From NCBI GenBank assembly GCA_949126835.1, contig OX421497.1:45948215-46012214 (forward strand): DNA of 64,000 bases, in the 5' to 3' direction. This document shows, in pieces, positions 59,370 through 64,000 of this stretch; within the stretch, counting starts at the first letter, position 1; each line of letters starts with the position of its first letter. The notes under the pieces were generated by a model. The model was not told where the DNA came from. It worked only from the letters and a program-made list of their open reading frames with translations, and did not search any database. Source of the stretch: Anisus vortex. Lineage: Eukaryota; Mollusca; Gastropoda; Planorbidae. The position numbers and the translations under genes were made by a program.

Positions 59370-59560
59370 GTATGGCTAAGGAGGGAGTATCTGAGCCTAT
59401 CCAGCTCAATGGGTATCTAACATTAAAAAGGGTAAAGTAAAGCTGCCTAGGCCACACAATCCTCTTGTATGCCATGACAAAAGAAATTGTGAACCCTGCA
59501 TCACTTGCCCCATAGATTAGATTAACTTGGTTTGAAAGGAACAATTTACTTTACCTACTA
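59370..59560 (+). mobile_element. SINE family 1 fragment, head missing
   Basis: TGAGCCTATCCAGCTCAATG, GGCCACACAATCCTCTTGTA and a TTTACTTTACC tail match the family 1 body. Confidence 0.65.
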
Positions 59561-59644
59561 TTATATTGTTAAAGAAGTTTAGGCCCTAAATGTCCTTTTA
59601 CATTTAAACATCTAAACTCTAAATCCATTTGGTGTAAACAGCCA

Positions 59645-59845
59645 ATATGCTCCCATTAAGAATACACCAGGGAGCTAATGCATAGGGTACAGTCTGTCAT
59701 GTATGTTCGAGATTTCATTGCACAGGCGAGAGCCACTGAAACTCGGTAGAGAGGTAGAAGTGTGCGCAACAATCCGTCTCACCAAGCCCAGTTTTTGGAT
59801 GACCAGGCCTTTAGACTGGTATTTTTGCTACTGGGCAATGGTGTA
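59645..59845 (+). repeat. Dispersed repeat, second copy of the 10190 element
   Basis: ACACCAGGGAGCTAATGCAT, GCACAGGCGAGAGCCACTGA and TTTTTGCTACTGGGCAATG parallel the block in gene A intron 1. Confidence 0.55.
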
Positions 59846-60519
59846 GGTCTACAAGCAATGTCATTACATTAATGTTTCAAGGGGAATTCTGCTGGGGGGA
59901 AAGGTCGTTGTACATGTACCTTCGGATAATGCACCCATTTGTATGCAGCATGCCCATTTGGCATGGCAGCATACTTTAGACAGGATCTTGATTCCATTGT
60001 TCCATTCTTCCAATGTTATCCCCTGGACGTGAGGGCCAGAAGGCTTGTCTGATCATTAAGAGACATTATTGATCTTACAAATATTAGGCTTAATTTGTTT
60101 AAGTAAGAGCATGTAGTCATGTTGTGTTTATTTATTTAAAACATGTTTTCAAATAAACTTTCGTTCCCTTGTTCCTTTATAAGGTGAATAATCATCGCCA
60201 TCAGTAGGCCTACGTATTACACAGATAAAGTTTGCAGTGCCTTAATAGCTAATCACAGTAAGCTTAGACCAAAGTTGAGTGAAGTATGCAGCTATCTTGG
60301 AACCTTACTCAGGGAGACCATTTGCATTTGCACCTAGTCATTACTGTTTCTGAGCTTGTTTTCAGAATACTTATGTTTACCAAGCCTTGTGGAATCTGCT
60401 GAAATTCGGATAAAAATATGTTAATGGTTCTTAACATCCACTTAATCATTAGGATAAAAATGTTGTATTTTATTGTTATTATAATATTACACTGTTGATA
60501 TTAAGATATAATTTTAGTT
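59846..60519. other. Non-coding stretch, nothing recognised
   Basis: No coding signal or clear repeat. Confidence 0.4.
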
Positions 60520-60895
60520 GGGTAATTTGTGTACCATTTCAGAATTAACTTACGCTGCTCTTCCCCCTCCTCCCCCTGCAATTCAAGCACTGTTGTCTCT
60601 GCCTCCTCCACTTAGACTTTTTTACTAGTTAACTTCCCTGACCCCAACTTGCACTATTCCTCCCCCACCCAGCCCCAAAACTGTTAATTGTACATTTTTC
60701 CTCATATTTGTTTTCTACAGGAAATGGGAAGTTAAAACTTTTAACTGTGAAATAGCTCTATAGAATCAAACCAATTTTTACATTTCACGATAACAGCTTA
60801 GAGGAAATATACAAGTTGCCCCCCCCCCTTCCCCCTGCACACATCCTTCAACTTAACATCATTTGCACCCCTCCCTGCTACCGTGATATCCTGGT
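60520..60895 (+). repeat. Dispersed poly(C)-tract repeat, copy 4
   Basis: GTACCATTTCAGAATTAAC, C-rich blocks at 60570-60590, 60655-60675 and 60820-60840, and TTAACTGTGAAATAGCTCTA parallel the copy at 3995-4480. Confidence 0.55.
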
Positions 60896-61598
60896 TGTAA
60901 ATAATGTGTATACTATAATGTTGGCAATATTAATGCATTCTTGTCAATTGTAATGTGATAAGAAGATATCATCTGGCTGTTGTCATAATATATTTAAATG
61001 AAAAAATGTGATGCAACTCCATGGAATGGTACTGAAGTAGGCAAGAATTGATGTTTAGTTTTAGGTGTTTTTATGGAAGCCAATTTATTTATTTATAAAC
61101 TGGTGAAAAAATCTTTAAAAAAATCAATTAGCTGGGTCAAAATTTATTCAAAATTACAGAAATAAAAGTTTGGAAAGTCAAATTTGAGAAAAAAAATGTA
61201 GATTTTTGTACATTTTAGCCTTGCAACATATTTGTAAATGTATAAAATAATCATGAGTGACTTTTAAATAATTTTATCTTCAGAGACCAATTTGATTGAT
61301 TTTATAAAAAAAAATGGTGCATAAAAATACATTTTTTAGTAATTTATATAAACAATTTTAATTTGATAATTTCACAGATACTAATCGGTACTAAGGCATT
61401 AAACATTAAAAGTATATTCTAATCTCAAAATCTAGTTAGAAATCAATTTTTTACAACTTCTGTATCAGTTTGTGGGACATCATGACAAATTTATAAAAGT
61501 CTAAATCTATTTTACTGAGCACCAAAGAAAGTAAATTTTTTTTTATTTAATCTTTTTTTTTGTGTGTAAGTGTAAGATAATGCAAATTTTTTATATAT
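60896..61598. other. Non-coding stretch, nothing recognised
   Basis: Strongly AT-rich. Confidence 0.4.
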
Positions 61599-62510
61599 AT
61601 GACCCTTTCCCACAAACACATGAGTGTTTTTTTCAACATTTTGAGCTATATATATCGTTTAAATGGGCATTGAATAAGCTTTATTTTAATATCAAATTTA
61701 TTATTATACGTCAAAATTTCATTTTTCAATGACACTTACTATCTCTTAGAACTAGTCAGACAAAAAAACTAGAGTTTTGAGAAAAGGCGTTTTAAAGTTT
61801 ATGTATTTGAAAATGTCTAAACTCCGTAGCAACCAGAGTCATAATATCTATATTTACATACCAATCGAAAGGGCATTCAATTATCCTTTTAATGGTTTAT
61901 ACGATATTATTTGATAATAAAACTGAACAAAAAATATTCACATCTCGCAAAGAATTTAGCAGTGAAGCCATTGGTCTCCATTTTGTGAACTTTTCATAAT
62001 CTCGAAAACGGAAAGCCTAATCGTTATCTCCAATCAGCGAATTTGTTTTGTAAAAATATGGTATCGTGACCAATGATCAATTTATAAACTAATTTTCATT
62101 GGATAGAAAGAAAGGACTTGTTTATCCCAAACTTCAAGCTTAAATATTTTCTGATTGGTTTCTATAAATAAATAGTGATGACAAGGAAATTCCAGAGAGT
62201 CTGCCCTTTTCATTGATATATAATGTTATGGGGTTCTGTCAGGGTTTAGGTACAAAACAATAGGTTAAATAAAGTTGAATTTTAGTGAACTTATGCAAAA
62301 TTATAAATCACACGTTGATCAAAATAATTAATTAAAGTATTTTTAATTAGAAAATAATATTAAAAAACATAAATTATGATTTAGAAATGGATAACCTAGT
62401 ATTTACAAAAATTAAAAAAAATTCACCGGAAAGACCCCCACTACACAAAAACACCTTCAGCACAAATTCATATTTGCGACTTATGTCACCTTTCGTGAGA
62501 ACGGGTCACA
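61599..62510. mobile_element. Possible DNA transposon with short inverted ends
   Basis: GACCCTTTCCCACAAAC at 61601 and CTTTCGTGAGAACGGGTC at 62490-62507 are imperfect inverted repeats beside TATATA. There is no transposase. The GTGACCC start resembles the MITE at 58828. Confidence 0.42.
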
Positions 62511-64000
62511 TATAAAAATGTATATATATATATATATTTTTAAAATGTCAATTCACTTAACAATATAACACATTATGAAGTGGGGTTTACAATTTTAAAA
62601 AATTATCATTAAATTTAGATTAGAAAGAAATGTTTGATTATCAAACTTAGCATTTAACAAAAAATATAGGGTTTTTAAAAAAAATAAGCTTCCATTAGTA
62701 AATCAAAACAGGGTTCTGTTTATAAAAGTTTTTATTTTTTTTACCCCTATTGTACTGAATTGCCTGGTCCTATCCAACCGTTCATGAAAGTAAGACAATT
62801 TTTTAAATCTATATGTACAGAAATGAATGGCCTTAATCAGTAAGTAATTTTGCAAAGAATATTGTTAGTTTAAATTTAAAAATTATCAATTTATTGTTGA
62901 AATAAGTGAGATTTTTTATAACTTCTTAAAAAATGTACGCTGCATAATGTCACAATTTTTCTGTAAGAATCTAAAAAACTTACTAAAATAAAATATTATC
63001 GCTGGCTTTACAAAATGTGTAAGAATAACCCTATTAAATTGTATTTTATCACAGTAAAAAGATTTGTCTGCCACGACCTTCACTATTTGTTGGGTTGTTA
63101 CATTTAGGCGTCTTATTGGATTTTAACACTTTAGTAGTTAGGTAATTATAAATACTATTCACTGTCAAAGATTAGTAGTATATAATATATATATTTTTTT
63201 TAATTATTTGAAAATATTTTTATATTTAGTTCATTTTAATAAAATATTGGTTTAGATTTAGGCTACCATCTATAATCGCTTGTTCTCAAGTCTCCCAACC
63301 CTCTATTCAGTTTAAGGATAAGTCTATTTTTTCCTGACAGTAAATTGAACAAAAATTACATTTATTTTAAAGTAGATATGCTAAAGATATTAAATTGATA
63401 CTTTTCAGTCAATGCAGTCTTCTATCTGTTTGCAATGTAAACATTAGTACATTTGACTTGTTATAGAGACTTAAAGTTAATATATGGAAAGTATTATGAA
63501 GTATAATGAATTATGTATACAATCAGTAGGTCTAGTTTTACAAATTGAAAATGAAATTTGATTGAATCAGCCTTTCTTTTACTGATCTTTGTAGAAGTGA
63601 TAAATGTTTTTTCAGCAGATAAATATATGTCTATACTCAAAAGTCCTACTAAATGCGATAGCTGCTAGGCTTACTATGACAGGTCAATTTCTGCAATGAA
63701 AGTAATATTTACTCTTTAGACTAATACCATTATATTTTAATACCTGCAGAAGTATAATTCTACTATAGGATATGTTCATATAATTCAATAGAAGGCCATT
63801 TGTTTTTAATGTATTAATTAATGGTGACTATATGTAGGCCAAATAATCCTAATTAAATCTAGATTAGCAAAAAGCCTACTTAAATTTTTGTTATTGTATA
63901 GGCCTATCCTAATTTGATATTATTTTTTGGGTGGATATTATATACCTGTAATATTATAATAATTCAGTTCTGTTAGTTTTAAGCATTGCCTAGGCATTAC
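62511..64000. other. AT-rich non-coding end of window
   Basis: No exon, RNA gene or clear repeat recognised beyond TA tracts and AGGCCTA motifs. Confidence 0.45.

Overview
The window is AT-rich, intron-containing animal DNA. It is packed with hAT-type transposons, tRNA-derived SINEs, LINE fragments, minisatellites and poly(C)/poly(G) tracts, and the octamer TAGGCCTA is strikingly frequent. A BIR/RING inhibitor-of-apoptosis (IAP) gene beside several lineage-specific paralogues fits a lophotrochozoan, perhaps a gastropod mollusc; the species is inference.

The main content is a small gene family sharing one exon type, a divergent trypsin/HtrA-like protease domain. The clearest member is an eight-exon minus-strand gene (26350 to 17738, 813 codons, all seven introns in phase 1). 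Its order is: BIR-like fold, repeat- and Ser-rich linker, protease-like domain with His407 and a cysteine where the serine nucleophile should be (Cys560), a canonical BIR, and a C-terminal RING with Glu in place of the zinc-binding His. Two plus-strand genes carry the same protease-like domain without the catalytic His or nucleophile and share a short C-terminal exon: 9695-13107 (three exons, 362 codons, intact) and 57536-58772 (two exons, one-base frameshift in an A run). A fourth, broken copy lies at 27860-28165. The BIR/protease/RING protein could couple caspase or ubiquitin control to a protease or sensor, with the pseudoprotease paralogues as partners or decoys; this functional link is inference.

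Layout: 1-9.6 kb, transposons including a hAT with a nested TTAA element and a twin-primed LINE; 9.6-13.7 kb, pseudoprotease gene A and a 42-bp minisatellite; 14-17.7 kb, sparse, with a LINE 3' end and a tRNA-like SINE head; 17.7-26.4 kb, the IAP gene, with a 50-bp minisatellite and a hAT-split SINE in intron 6; 26.8-28.4 kb, a MITE, the broken paralogue and a 73-bp-class TTAA element; 30.7-35.5 kb, a foldback element and two minisatellites; 35.8-41.5 kb, an inactive LINE interrupted by a hAT that itself holds smaller hATs; 41.7-42.5 kb, a CT-rich minisatellite; 44.0-44.4 kb, a LINE/pogo-like chimera; 44.7-52.1 kb, a 7.4-kb segment bounded by 14-bp inverted repeats and containing a five-exon minus-strand transcript without a long reading frame; 52.5-55.4 kb, a tandem duplication with CT/TA tracts and two LTRs; 55.4-64 kb, C/G-tract repeats, SINEs, the second pseudoprotease gene, MITEs and AT-rich sequence.
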